A stretch of DNA of 17,373 nt, taken from Bacillota bacterium. Lineage in GTDB: Bacteria; Bacillota; Desulfotomaculia; Desulfotomaculales; Desulfotomaculaceae. Made by a program: the position numbers and the translations under genes. The DNA lies in contig JAMCWI010000030.1 in the NCBI GenBank assembly GCA_023481335.1, positions 1 through 17,373 on the forward strand, given 5' to 3'. Shown here piece after piece: positions 1 to 7,195 of this stretch; position 1 is the stretch's first letter, and every line of letters begins with the position of its first letter. The notes beneath the pieces were generated by a model that did not search any database, was not told the DNA's origin, and saw nothing but the letters and a program-made list of their open reading frames with translations.

Positions 1-161
1 CCGCGGCCAACATTAACACCGGGGTAGATTTTAGTGCCGCGCTGTCTTACCAGGATGCTGCCGGCGGTAACAAATTTACCGTCGCCCTCTTTTACCCCAA
101 GGCGTTTGGCCTGTGAGTCACGACCGTTCCGAGAACTGCCTACACCTTTCTTATGAGCCAT
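1..161 (-). CDS. rpmA: 50S ribosomal protein L27 (partial, C-terminus outside window)
   Basis: Encodes the N-terminal 53 residues of L27, a large-subunit protein whose N-terminus reaches toward the peptidyl transferase centre. The translation starts MAHKKGVGSSRNGRDSQAKR and continues with the family motif around LVRQRGTKIYPG. The ATG at 161-159 follows a strong ribosome binding site (GGGAGGTGA) at 5-6 nt spacing. The gene runs off the left edge. In B. subtilis and S. aureus L27 is made with a short N-terminal extension that the protease Prp removes. Here an in-frame TGA lies just three codons upstream of the ATG, so no extension is possible. Only 36 bp separate it from rplU, so no prp (ysxB) gene lies between them. 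Confidence 0.97.
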   Translation of the reverse strand, partial: MAHKKGVGSSRNGRDSQAKRLGVKEGDGKFVTAGSILVRQRGTKIYPGVNVGR

Positions 162-197
162 GAAGTCTCACCTCCCTATTGGTGACCGGATAAAAAT

Positions 198-509
198 TTA
201 AGCTTCAATCTTTTCAACAACCACCTGGGTGAAAGGCTGACGATGGCCCTTCTTGCGGCGGTAATTTTTCTTGGGCTTATACTTGAATATAATGATTTTC
301 TTGCCTTTGCCGTGGCGGACCACACCCAGAATCACTTTAGCACCCTCCACCTTGGGAGTGCCAACCTTCACCTGGCCGTCCTTCTCCAATAACAGAACTT
401 CGGTTAATTCAACCTTCTGCCCTGCTTCGGCATCCAGCTTTTCAATATACAAGGTGTCACCTTCGGAAACCTTGTACTGCTTGCCACCAGTCACTACAAC
501 TGCGTACAT
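198..509 (-). CDS. rplU: 50S ribosomal protein L21
   Basis: L21 of 103 residues, a 23S rRNA-binding protein of the large subunit, of normal length for the family. The translation begins MYAVVVTGGKQYKV and ends with the typical YKPKKNYRRKKGHRQPFTQVVVEKI tail region. The frame is open further upstream to 545, but the ATG at 509-507 is the right start. It is preceded by GGGGAGGTG at good spacing and matches the invariant N-terminus of the family. The extra 12 codons would lie in the leader RNA. It is first in an operon with rpmA and has its own promoter and structured leader. Confidence 0.97.
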   Translation of the reverse strand: MYAVVVTGGKQYKVSEGDTLYIEKLDAEAGQKVELTEVLLLEKDGQVKVGTPKVEGAKVILGVVRHGKGKKIIIFKYKPKKNYRRKKGHRQPFTQVVVEKIEA

Positions 510-512
510 ACC

Positions 513-612
513 TACACCTCCCCATCTTTTAGGACTCGCCATCAAGGTACCGGGTTTGCCGGTTTAATAAACCTCTGCTGAGCGGTATGCAGGCAAAAAG
601 ACACCTACAGAT
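513..612 (-). ncRNA. L21-type ribosomal protein leader RNA (candidate)
   Basis: About 100 nt of untranslated leader separates the predicted rplU transcription start from the start codon. Going 5' to 3' on the minus strand it contains a CTGC...GCAG stem with a 10-nt loop, a GGTTT-ATT-AAACC hairpin, then GGCAAACCCGGTACC and GGCGAGTCC just before the ribosome binding site. A structured L21 leader (Rfam L21_leader) is known upstream of rplU in low-GC Gram-positives. My assignment rests on position, the hairpins and remembered resemblance of the GGCAAACCCG and GGCGAGTCC segments. A covariance-model search was not possible. Confidence 0.6.
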
Positions 613-616
613 TTAT

Positions 617-644
617 ATTTTATCACACTTGTGATATTTGTCAA
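617..644 (-). promoter_or_regulatory. Sigma-A promoter of rplU-rpmA
   Basis: On the minus strand a perfect -35 TTGACA (644-639) is followed after 16 nt by TAAAAT (622-617), which matches the -10 consensus at 5 of 6 positions. Transcription would start near 610 and give the leader described separately. The 56 bp between the rng stop and this -35 show no convincing terminator. Confidence 0.75.
621..636. promoter_or_regulatory. Perfect inverted repeat in the rplU promoter spacer
   Basis: TATCACA-CT-TGTGATA is a perfect 7-2-7 palindrome that fills the spacer between the -35 and -10 of the rplU promoter. A protein bound there would block RNA polymerase, so it is a possible operator. It differs from the Rex operator, whose half-sites have the opposite order, and I recognise no regulator for it. 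One such palindrome is expected by chance in a window of this size; only the placement makes it notable. Confidence 0.35.
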
Positions 645-700
645 TCTAATCCCTTCGGTATAAGGTTTTCCGGCCCTATAGTGAAGTGAGAAGCGAGAGC

Positions 701-2380
701 CTATACTAACCGGGCTTTGGCGTAGGTGCGGTGCACCTTGACAATCTCCACGGAAACCAGTTCCCCAACCAGCACCCCGCCGCCTTCTACATCAATGATG
801 AAGCCCTCCAGCCTGGCAATACCGTCGCTGGGGTTGGAGATATGCGGTTCTTCCACCTTTAGCTCAATAATTTCGCCTGCCTTTACAGGAACGGTCTGGG
901 AAGAAATTTCTTCCTGGTCGGACAGGGGTTTGAGGGTGACCTGTTCCAAATGATGGGTGGCGGAGCCCCGGATGTAAAGGTTCTTGCCGGTTTTTTGTTC
1001 CAGCTCCCTTAGGTTTACCCCGCCGGCCCCAATTAACCTGGCGGCCACAATGGGATTGGCTTCCACCAGAATGGTATCCGCCATGGTCTGGCGGGCCATC
1101 TGATAAATCTGGGTTTTTAGCTGGATGCTGACCGTTTCCTCGGAAAGGACTTTCCCCCGGCCCTCGCAATAGGGGCAGGGTTTTTGCACCACCTCGGCCA
1201 GGGAGGGGCGTACCTTTTTGCGGGTCATTTCCACCAGCCCCAGCTGGGTAATGCCGAGAATATTGGTTTTGGTTTTATCCTTTTTGATTTCTTCCTCCAT
1301 GGTGGCCAGCACCTGGTTGCGATGCTCTTCTTCCACCATATCGATAAAGTCCACAATAATGATGCCGCCGATATTCCGCAGGCGCAGCTGCCGGGCTATT
1401 TCCACCGCCGCGTCCAGATTGGTTTTTAAAACCGTATCCTCCAGGGTGGTGCTGCCGACAAATTTTCCGGTGTTAACATCGATGGCGGTGAGGGCTTCGG
1501 CCTGGTCGATGACCAGGTAGGCACCGCACTTCAGCCAGACCTTTCTCTTGAGGGCCTTTTCCAGTTCGGTAGAGATGCCGTAGTCTTCAAAAATATTTTC
1601 ACGCTCATCCAGGAATACCTTTAGTTTTAATTTTGGGTCAATCATATCCAGTATTTCCAGGGTCTTTTCATATTCACTGCGGGAATCCAGGGTCAGTCGA
1701 TCCACGTCCTCGCTGAAAATATCCCGCAGCATCCGCTGCACCAGCTCTAAATCCCGGTGCAGCAGGTTGGGTGCCGAGCTGTTGGCGGACCGGCTTTGAA
1801 TTTTTCGCCAGAGCTTGCTTAACAGCAGGATATCCTGCCGGAATTCTTCCTCGTCCACCCCTTCGGCCACCGTCCGGACAATGACACCCATTCCTTCGGG
1901 TTTTACCCGGGCAGCCAGTTCTTTTAATCTCTCCCGCTCCTTTTCTGATTCAATGCGCCGGGAAATGCCGATATAATCAACGGTGGGCATTAAAACCAGA
2001 TACCTGCCGGGCAGGGTGATATGGGTGGTAACCCTGGGGCCTTTGGTGCCGATGGGTTCCTTAACAATCTGGACGATAATATCCTGCCCCTGCTTTAATA
2101 TGTCGCCAATATTTACGTTAAGACCCGGGTGATTGGCTGCTTCCGGATTCCTGGCCGGCTGTGCGTCTTCTACATAAAGAAAAGCATTCTTCTCCAACCC
2201 AATATCCACAAAGGCGGCTTGCATACCCGGCAGGACATTCTCCACCTTGCCCTTAAAGATATTGCCCACCAGGCGCTGGTTATGGGAACGCTCTATGTAT
2301 ACCTCCATGAGGACTCTGTCTTCCAGCACGGCAACCCGCGTTTCTTCTTCCTGTACGTTTATTACAATCTCTTTTAACAT
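701..2380 (-). CDS. rng: Ribonuclease E/G family endoribonuclease with C-terminal TRAM-like domain
   Basis: Endoribonuclease of the RNase E/G family, which cleaves single-stranded AU-rich RNA in rRNA maturation and mRNA decay. The 559-residue protein has an S1 RNA-binding domain (about residues 36-122, GNIFKGKVENVLPGMQAAFVDIG), the catalytic core with metal-binding Asp301 (TAIDVNTGKF) and Asp344 (IIIVDFIDM), and the zinc-link CPYC at 402-405. These sit at almost the same positions as in E. coli RNase E (303, 346, 404-407). Residues about 496-559 (SDGIARLEGFIIDVEGG ... VKVHRTYAKARLV) resemble a TRAM domain, an extra RNA-binding fold absent from E. coli RNase G. The start is the ATG at 2380 behind AGGAGAGGAAG. 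It lies 27 bp after the DUF2344 gene, probably in one operon with the radical SAM pair. Confidence 0.95.
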   Translation of the reverse strand: MLKEIVINVQEEETRVAVLEDRVLMEVYIERSHNQRLVGNIFKGKVENVLPGMQAAFVDIGLEKNAFLYVEDAQPARNPEAANHPGLNVNIGDILKQGQDIIVQIVKEPIGTKGPRVTTHITLPGRYLVLMPTVDYIGISRRIESEKERERLKELAARVKPEGMGVIVRTVAEGVDEEEFRQDILLLSKLWRKIQSRSANSSAPNLLHRDLELVQRMLRDIFSEDVDRLTLDSRSEYEKTLEILDMIDPKLKLKVFLDERENIFEDYGISTELEKALKRKVWLKCGAYLVIDQAEALTAIDVNTGKFVGSTTLEDTVLKTNLDAAVEIARQLRLRNIGGIIIVDFIDMVEEEHRNQVLATMEEEIKKDKTKTNILGITQLGLVEMTRKKVRPSLAEVVQKPCPYCEGRGKVLSEETVSIQLKTQIYQMARQTMADTILVEANPIVAARLIGAGGVNLRELEQKTGKNLYIRGSATHHLEQVTLKPLSDQEEISSQTVPVKAGEIIELKVEEPHISNPSDGIARLEGFIIDVEGGGVLVGELVSVEIVKVHRTYAKARLV

Positions 2381-2407
2381 CGTTGACTTCCTCTCCTGCC
2401 CTGGCCC

Positions 2408-3103
2408 CTAAACCTCCCACAGTGGGACGGGACCAGCGTTACCCTGGGCAAACAGGGCTGTGCGGCGAATACGGAAATCCTCCGATTCAAGGGGTACTCC
2501 CCCTGCCCCGGAAAGCCTGGATAAAACTTCCTCGGGGCGGACATTTCCTGTACTGCCGATTAATAGTTCCATGGTTACTTCTAATATATGCCCTTTTACC
2601 CCACCTGTCAGACTAAAAATTCCCGGGCGAATATTAACTTCTTTTCTTTTACCCTTGGCCTCTCGAATGACGGTAATTTCTTCCAGCTTCATCAGATGAT
2701 CAATGGCTGTGTTTAACTCTACCTCTGAATAACCGGTGGGGAGGGTGGCCGTTGCCCGGTAGGCGGCCCTTGCCAGTTGGGCCATCAAGGCCGGGGCATG
2801 GTCCGGTACTTGTTTGACGCTTAGGATTTTGTATCCTTCCGGCAGGTTGGGGTCGAGACGGTGGGCAATCTCAGCCGGTTCCATATACTCCTTGAGATCC
2901 ATGTCCATGTATTCTTCCAGTCCCCCGACGCCAACCGGCAGCGGGGCGGCAAAACTAAACTTGGGGTGAGGATTAAAGCCCTCGGAAAAGGCCACCGGCA
3001 GACCTGCCCGCCTGGTGGAACGGTCGAAGAAACGTACCATATCCAGGTGGGAGCTGTAGCGGGCCGGGCCGTCTTTACTAAACTTCAGCCTGTATCGGGG
3101 CAA
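2408..3103 (-). CDS. TIGR03936 / DUF2344 radical SAM-linked protein
   Basis: Family of unknown function found next to, or fused to, the TIGR03960 radical SAM protein. The translation shows the family's N-terminal signature: YRLKFSKDGPARYSSHLDMVRFFDRSTRRAGLPVAFSEGFNPHPK. The frame is open from a GTG at 3112, but that GTG is inside the ribosome binding site GGGAGGTG (3117-3110). The better start is the TTG at 3103-3101, six nt further on, giving 231 residues that begin (M)PRYRLKF. It overlaps the end of the radical SAM gene by 26 bp, which indicates translational coupling, and is followed by rng. Its substrate is unknown; the neighbourhood suggests a role in RNA or ribosome modification. The family call is firm, the function is not. 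Confidence 0.88.
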   Translation of the reverse strand: MPRYRLKFSKDGPARYSSHLDMVRFFDRSTRRAGLPVAFSEGFNPHPKFSFAAPLPVGVGGLEEYMDMDLKEYMEPAEIAHRLDPNLPEGYKILSVKQVPDHAPALMAQLARAAYRATATLPTGYSEVELNTAIDHLMKLEEITVIREAKGKRKEVNIRPGIFSLTGGVKGHILEVTMELLIGSTGNVRPEEVLSRLSGAGGVPLESEDFRIRRTALFAQGNAGPVPLWEV

Positions 3104-4952
3104 TCTCCGCACCTCCCAAAATGCTTGGTTTTATTTCTAATGTCGGACAAAGGCCGCAGCCCGGGCATTGGCCGCTGCGGCAGTCCACGGTGGGTTGGCC
3201 GGCAACAGCCTTCTTGTGCTCACGGATTAAGAATTTCTTGCCCACTCCGGCTTCAATATGGTCCCAGGGCAAAATTTCTTCATGATTGATTTTTCGGTAG
3301 GCATACCACTTCGGGTCAATTTTTTCTTCCTCAAAGGCTTCCAGCCACAAAGCATAATCAAAATGCTCGGACCACCCGTCAAACCGGGCACCCTTGGTCC
3401 AGGCGCTCTCCAGTACCTTACCTAGGCGGCGGTCTCCCTTGGCAAAGACGGCCTCCAGGAAACCGGTCTCCGGGTCGTGCCAGTTGTAGGAGATGCGTTT
3501 ATCCCTTAGTTTTTCCTTGAGGTATTTTTGTTTATCCTTTAACTCCTGCAAAGTATTCTGGGGTTCCCACTGAAAAGCGGTATGGGATTTGGGTACAAAG
3601 GAGGAGGTGCTGACCGTTACCTTTAACCGCCCCCTGGGCACACCGCACTCATAGCCGATTTGCACCACTTTTTTGGCCATGGCGGCGATGCCGTCCAAAT
3701 CCTCATAGGTTTCGGTGGGCAGGCCAATCATGAAGTAGAGTTTCACCGAGGACCAGCCGTTTTTAAAGGCAGAGGTGACGGCATCCACCAGGTTTTCTTC
3801 GGTCACATTTTTGTTGATGACATCCCGCAGCCGCTGGGTGCCGGCTTCCGGTGCAAAGGTGAGGCCGCTTTTGCGCACCTTTTGCACTTCTTTGGCCAAA
3901 TCGATGGAGAAGGCATCCAACCTCAGGGAAGGCAGCGACACATTGACACCCCGCTCCCCGTAAAGATCCAACAGGTTTTTCACCAGGGGAGCCACCCCGG
4001 TGTAGTCTGCGGTGCTTAATGAGGTTAAGGAAATCTCATCGTGGCCTGTGTTGGAAATCATTTCTGCCACCTGACGCACCAGGGTCTCGGGTTTTTTCTC
4101 CCGCACGGGACGGTATAAAACCCCCGCCTGGCAGAAACGGCAGCCCCGGGTACAGCCCCGCAGCACCTCAACCATTATCCGGTCGTGCACCACACCCATG
4201 GAAGGTACAATGGGGTTGGTGGGAAAGTCTGCATTATCAAAATCCCGCACAATGCGCTTGCCAATTTTGGCGGGAACCCCTTCTTTGACGGGCATCACCG
4301 ATGCAACGGTGTTGTCGGCCCGGTACTGCACTTCATAGAGGGACGGCACATAGATGCCCGGAATGTTTTTTGCAAACTGCCATAACATTTCCCGGCGGTC
4401 TGCACCCTTTTGCTTCAGTTCTTTATACGCCTGGATCAACTCTTGGATAATCTCTTCCCCTTCGCCAATCACGAACAGGTCGATGAAATCCGCAATGGGT
4501 TCGGGGTTAAAGGCACAGGGACCGCCGGCAATTATGAGGGGCATGGTATTGTTCCGGTCCTCGGAACGAACCGGCAGCCCTGCTAAGTCCAGCATATTCA
4601 GGATGTTGCTGAAACTCATTTCATACTGCAGGGTAAAACCAAGGATATCGAAATCCACCAATGGGCGCTGGGATTCCAGGCTGAACAACAAAATATTTTC
4701 CTTGCGCAGCTGCTCTTCCATGTCCGTCCAGGGGGCAAACACTCTTTCCATCAGGGCATCTTTTCTTTTATTCACGATATGGTATAGGATCTGCAAGCCC
4801 AGGTGAGACATCCCCACCTCGTAGACATCGGGAAAGGCGAAGGCCATTTTAACGTCCGCCTGGTCCCAGTCTTTTTTTACCGCATTCCACTCGCCGCCGG
4901 CGTAACGGCTGGGTTTCTGCACCCGGGCCAGGACTTTCTCCAGTTTATTCAT
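3078..4952 (-). CDS. TIGR03960 family radical SAM protein
   Basis: Radical S-adenosylmethionine enzyme of 624 residues and unknown reaction. The N-terminal part (about 30-180) has the layout of a cobalamin-binding-like domain (FAFPDVYEVGMSHLGLQIL ... IAGGPCAFNPEPIADFIDLFVIGEGE). The radical SAM core starts at VEVLRGCTRGCRFCQAG, with the 4Fe-4S ligands Cys267, Cys271 and Cys274. A C-terminal cluster Cys591-x4-Cys-x2-Cys-x2-Cys602 may bind a second iron-sulfur cluster or zinc. The ATG at 4952 follows GGAGGCAG. It heads an operon with its DUF2344 partner and RNase G, directly upstream of rplU-rpmA. That neighbourhood is known for this family and hints at modification of rRNA, tRNA or a ribosomal protein. 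Confidence 0.93.
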   Translation of the reverse strand: MNKLEKVLARVQKPSRYAGGEWNAVKKDWDQADVKMAFAFPDVYEVGMSHLGLQILYHIVNKRKDALMERVFAPWTDMEEQLRKENILLFSLESQRPLVDFDILGFTLQYEMSFSNILNMLDLAGLPVRSEDRNNTMPLIIAGGPCAFNPEPIADFIDLFVIGEGEEIIQELIQAYKELKQKGADRREMLWQFAKNIPGIYVPSLYEVQYRADNTVASVMPVKEGVPAKIGKRIVRDFDNADFPTNPIVPSMGVVHDRIMVEVLRGCTRGCRFCQAGVLYRPVREKKPETLVRQVAEMISNTGHDEISLTSLSTADYTGVAPLVKNLLDLYGERGVNVSLPSLRLDAFSIDLAKEVQKVRKSGLTFAPEAGTQRLRDVINKNVTEENLVDAVTSAFKNGWSSVKLYFMIGLPTETYEDLDGIAAMAKKVVQIGYECGVPRGRLKVTVSTSSFVPKSHTAFQWEPQNTLQELKDKQKYLKEKLRDKRISYNWHDPETGFLEAVFAKGDRRLGKVLESAWTKGARFDGWSEHFDYALWLEAFEEEKIDPKWYAYRKINHEEILPWDHIEAGVGKKFLIREHKKAVAGQPTVDCRSGQCPGCGLCPTLEIKPSILGGAEIAPIQAEV

Positions 4953-5040
4953 ATCCGCTGCCTCCGTTTATGCGCGTCCGTTAGAACATTCATACTCTAT
5001 TATTGCCCAATTGTGTTCGGAAAAATATTCCTTTTTTATT

Positions 5041-5068
5041 TTTCTACATAGGGTGGAGTAAATCCTGC
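5041..5068 (-). promoter_or_regulatory. Possible sigma-H-like promoter of the radical SAM operon
   Basis: The minus strand reads GCAGGATTT (AGGATTT at 5066-5060), identical to the -35 of the classical sigma-H promoter of spoVG. After 15 nt it is followed by GTAGAAA, against the consensus RnnGAAT. The spacer is one nt longer than in spoVG and the -10 has one mismatch, so this is a weak call. The predicted transcript would have a leader of about 80 nt before the ATG at 4952, in which I see no other clear feature. Confidence 0.38.
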
Positions 5069-5099
5069 AAAAAAGAAAGGACCCAAAAACAATGGATCC
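5069..5099 (-). terminator. Rho-independent terminator after spoIVFB
   Basis: On the minus strand GGATCC pairs with GGGTCC (6 bp including one T-G wobble) across a 9-nt loop, and TTTCTTTTTT follows directly. It begins 3 nt after the spoIVFB stop codon and separates the spoIVF operon from the radical SAM operon. Confidence 0.72.
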
Positions 5100-5101
5100 A
5101 T

Positions 5102-5980
5102 TCACTTCGTTTTTAATATGGCACCCAGGGGGTAATCCATGCCATGATTAAACAGGGCATCCACCACCTGGACCTCATTGATTTGACCCAGGGACTCCAA
5201 CTGCTTGTCTAACAGCAGGATGAGGTGAAACTTTTGCGGCACAAATAGGCGAACAACCTCTTTCAGGGTGATATCTTCCAGTGCCGCCAGCTGTTCCACA
5301 GGTAAAACACCGGCTTTAAACAGTTCCTCTTTTTTCTGGGCCAGGTGCCGGATAAACAGGTAGGGTGCCAGGTTTTTCTCCTTGGTGGCGGAATACAGGA
5401 CAAACAGGGCGATAATCACCACGTCCAGCCCCACAAACCGGTTCAATACCCCGATGATACCCAGACAGGCCACCGCCACCGCCACAACCTGTCCGATTCT
5501 GGCCGCTATTATCGTGGCCTGGGATAACCCCACATGGACGGATAAAAGGGCCCGCAGGATTCTGCCCCCGTCCAAAGGAAGGGCGGGCAGCAGGTTAAAA
5601 AAGGCCAGCATCAGGTTAATCTGCAGAAAAAAAGGGCTTAACTCTTCCGACCAAATGCCGTAATGCCTCAAGCCCATAGCCAGTGCCACCAGGAACAGGT
5701 TTGAGGCCGGTCCCGCCAGTGCCACTGCAATCTCTTTGCTTGGCTCGATACTCATTTCGCCGCCCATTCTGGCCACGCCCCCGAAGGGCAGCACTTCCAC
5801 GTCGATCACCCGTACTCCCAGGAGCCTGGCGGCCAGGGTATGGGATAATTCGTGGAACAATACCAGGGCGAAGATGATTAGCCCCTTCTCCAAAACACCG
5901 GCCACGAAGTAGAGTCCTAAGAGAAACAGGAACAGCAGGTTAAAATGCAGGTCGATTCCCCACAGCCGGCCTACTCTCAT
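5102..5980 (-). CDS. spoIVFB: Stage IV sporulation protein FB, M50 intramembrane metalloprotease
   Basis: Site-2-type zinc metalloprotease which in B. subtilis cleaves pro-sigma-K in the membrane around the forespore. The 292-residue product has several hydrophobic segments. The motif HELSH gives His43, Glu44 and His47, and LPALPLDGG gives Asp137. These catalytic positions have the same numbers as in B. subtilis SpoIVFB. The C-terminal region (about 205-292) is soluble; the B. subtilis protein has a CBS domain there, but I cannot clearly recognise one here. The ATG at 5980 overlaps the TGA of the upstream spoIVFA by 4 bp (ATGA), indicating translational coupling. A terminator follows the stop. 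The neighbouring spoIVFA and the candidate sigma-E promoter support a sporulation protease rather than a general M50 family member. Confidence 0.93.
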   Translation of the reverse strand: MRVGRLWGIDLHFNLLFLFLLGLYFVAGVLEKGLIIFALVLFHELSHTLAARLLGVRVIDVEVLPFGGVARMGGEMSIEPSKEIAVALAGPASNLFLVALAMGLRHYGIWSEELSPFFLQINLMLAFFNLLPALPLDGGRILRALLSVHVGLSQATIIAARIGQVVAVAVACLGIIGVLNRFVGLDVVIIALFVLYSATKEKNLAPYLFIRHLAQKKEELFKAGVLPVEQLAALEDITLKEVVRLFVPQKFHLILLLDKQLESLGQINEVQVVDALFNHGMDYPLGAILKTK

Positions 5981-6906
5981 GGCTTAGCAGGCTCCTGATC
6001 TTTTTGGGGTTCGATGTTTTCTTTCTTTGTTTCATCGGAGTTTACCGATTTGCTGTCTTTTTCACCGGTTGGTTCGGCGTCTCGCTTCTGCTCAACGGGC
6101 TCATCCGAGGGGATGGTTTTTATGTCGATTTTTTTAAGGGGATCAATTAATTTATCATTTTCCCTGACTTCAAAGTGCAGCACCGGGTCTCCTTCCGGTG
6201 GTTCCGCCACTTTGCCGATTTCTTGCCCGGCCTGAACCTGGTGCCCCTGCATAACGGAGATCTCGGTCAATCCGGCATACAAGGCATATTCTCCCTTCCG
6301 GTGTTCAATAAGGACAAACTCCCCATAGGCACGATCATGGCCAACCCGGCTGACGATGCCGGGCTGCACTGTTTTCACCGGCGACCCGGCCGCTGCGCTG
6401 ATGTCGATACCGGGGTTAAACCGTTCCAGATTATCCACCGGGCTTTTCACCCAGCCAAATTCCTGTACCACTCGCCCGGAAACCGGGATGGCCCAGGCAT
6501 CTGCAGTCGGTGTGGTGGTAGTTGGCAAAACCGGGCCGGTTAATTCATTGTTAAACATGGGCCAATTCATGTTCACCGTTTGCAGGCCGATGGCAATGGC
6601 TTTATCCAGCACAGGGGTTACATCCCACTCGGTGGTTAAGGCCACCTTTAAACCCTCTCTGGCCTGCTGACTCCAGGGGTGGGGGGATTCCTTAATCAAG
6701 AGCATTAACGCGAATATCCCCAGGGCGGCTGCAATGCGGTAAAAGGTTTTCCACCCTTTGCTGCTGGGTTTTTTACGTTTCCATTTGCTGTTGGGACCGT
6801 AGATACTGCTCCAGTCATCCACCCCACAACCATAGAAGCTGCCTAAAGGATCTTTACTTTTCTTTTTAAACCTGTCAAAACTGATTCTTCCTATTTTCAC
6901 CTGCAT
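5977..6906 (-). CDS. spoIVFA: SpoIVFA-like protein with degenerate M23/LytM domain
   Basis: Partner and inhibitor/scaffold of SpoIVFB in the sigma-K checkpoint, by family and position. The 309 residues comprise a basic cytoplasmic N-terminus (1-55), one membrane segment (about 56-71), an external linker, an M23/LytM domain (about 140-256) and a charged, low-complexity tail (260-309). The peptidase residues are largely lost: the first zinc His is replaced in NPGIDI (Asn164), the HxH-type site reads YAGL, and only His244 in VLHFEVR remains. It should therefore bind but not cut. The ATG at 6906 has GGGGAGG close upstream. It overlaps spoIVFB by 4 bp. A generic M23 endopeptidase is the alternative, but the lost ligands and the spoIVFB partner argue against it. 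Confidence 0.86.
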   Translation of the reverse strand: MQVKIGRISFDRFKKKSKDPLGSFYGCGVDDWSSIYGPNSKWKRKKPSSKGWKTFYRIAAALGIFALMLLIKESPHPWSQQAREGLKVALTTEWDVTPVLDKAIAIGLQTVNMNWPMFNNELTGPVLPTTTTPTADAWAIPVSGRVVQEFGWVKSPVDNLERFNPGIDISAAAGSPVKTVQPGIVSRVGHDRAYGEFVLIEHRKGEYALYAGLTEISVMQGHQVQAGQEIGKVAEPPEGDPVLHFEVRENDKLIDPLKKIDIKTIPSDEPVEQKRDAEPTGEKDSKSVNSDETKKENIEPQKDQEPAKP

Positions 6907-6951
6907 TCCCTCCCCAGGGTATTTCTTTTCAAACCGCGGTACGGCTAGTAC

Positions 6952-6980
6952 AGTATATTTTTGGGGTGGGACAAATATGA
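6952..6980 (-). promoter_or_regulatory. Sigma-E-type promoter of spoIVFA-spoIVFB
   Basis: The minus strand has TCATATT (6980-6974), a full match to the sigma-E -35 consensus KMATATT. A 14-nt spacer is followed by AATATACT (6959-6952), matching 6 of 8 positions of CATACAMT. The B. subtilis spoIVF operon is known to be transcribed by sigma-E in the mother cell. The predicted start is about 40 nt before the ATG. The site lies just outside the repeat element that ends at 6997. Confidence 0.7.
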
Positions 6981-7146
6981 CAAGCTGTTTGCTTCGGGGT
7001 AATTCTTTTGGGTCAGGCTGTCAGCTGTCAGCTGTCAGCCGTCAGCCTTTTTGGTTTTGTGTATGGTCTTGGCTGTTGGCTTTTGGCTTTTGGCTTTTGG
7101 CTGTTGGCTTTTGGCCGTGGGAGTGGTGCTAACCTTTTGTGTATAT

Positions 7147-7172
7147 AAAAAGAGCCCGGTCAAAGACCGGAC
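7147..7172 (-). terminator. Rho-independent terminator in the core of repeat copy 1
   Basis: On the minus strand GTCCGGTC-TTT-GACCGGGC forms an 8-bp stem (one T-G wobble) followed by TCTTTTTATA. It would end rodA transcription about 170 nt after the stop codon. The same hairpin is kept unchanged in the other copy while much of the surrounding sequence differs. Confidence 0.78.
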
Positions 7173-7195
7173 CCTTAAGGAATACATTCAAAAAA

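Noticed and set aside
510..545. Longer rplU start at 545
   Set aside because: The extra 12 codons lie in the leader and include the ribosome binding site of the conserved MYAVV start.
3104..3112. GTG start of the DUF2344 gene at 3112
   Set aside because: The GTG is part of the GGGAGGTG ribosome binding site that serves the TTG at 3103.
5091..5102. 12-bp palindrome AATGGATCCATT at the spoIVFB stop
   Set aside because: It overlaps one arm of the terminator stem and the stop codon; better explained as part of the terminator than as an operator.
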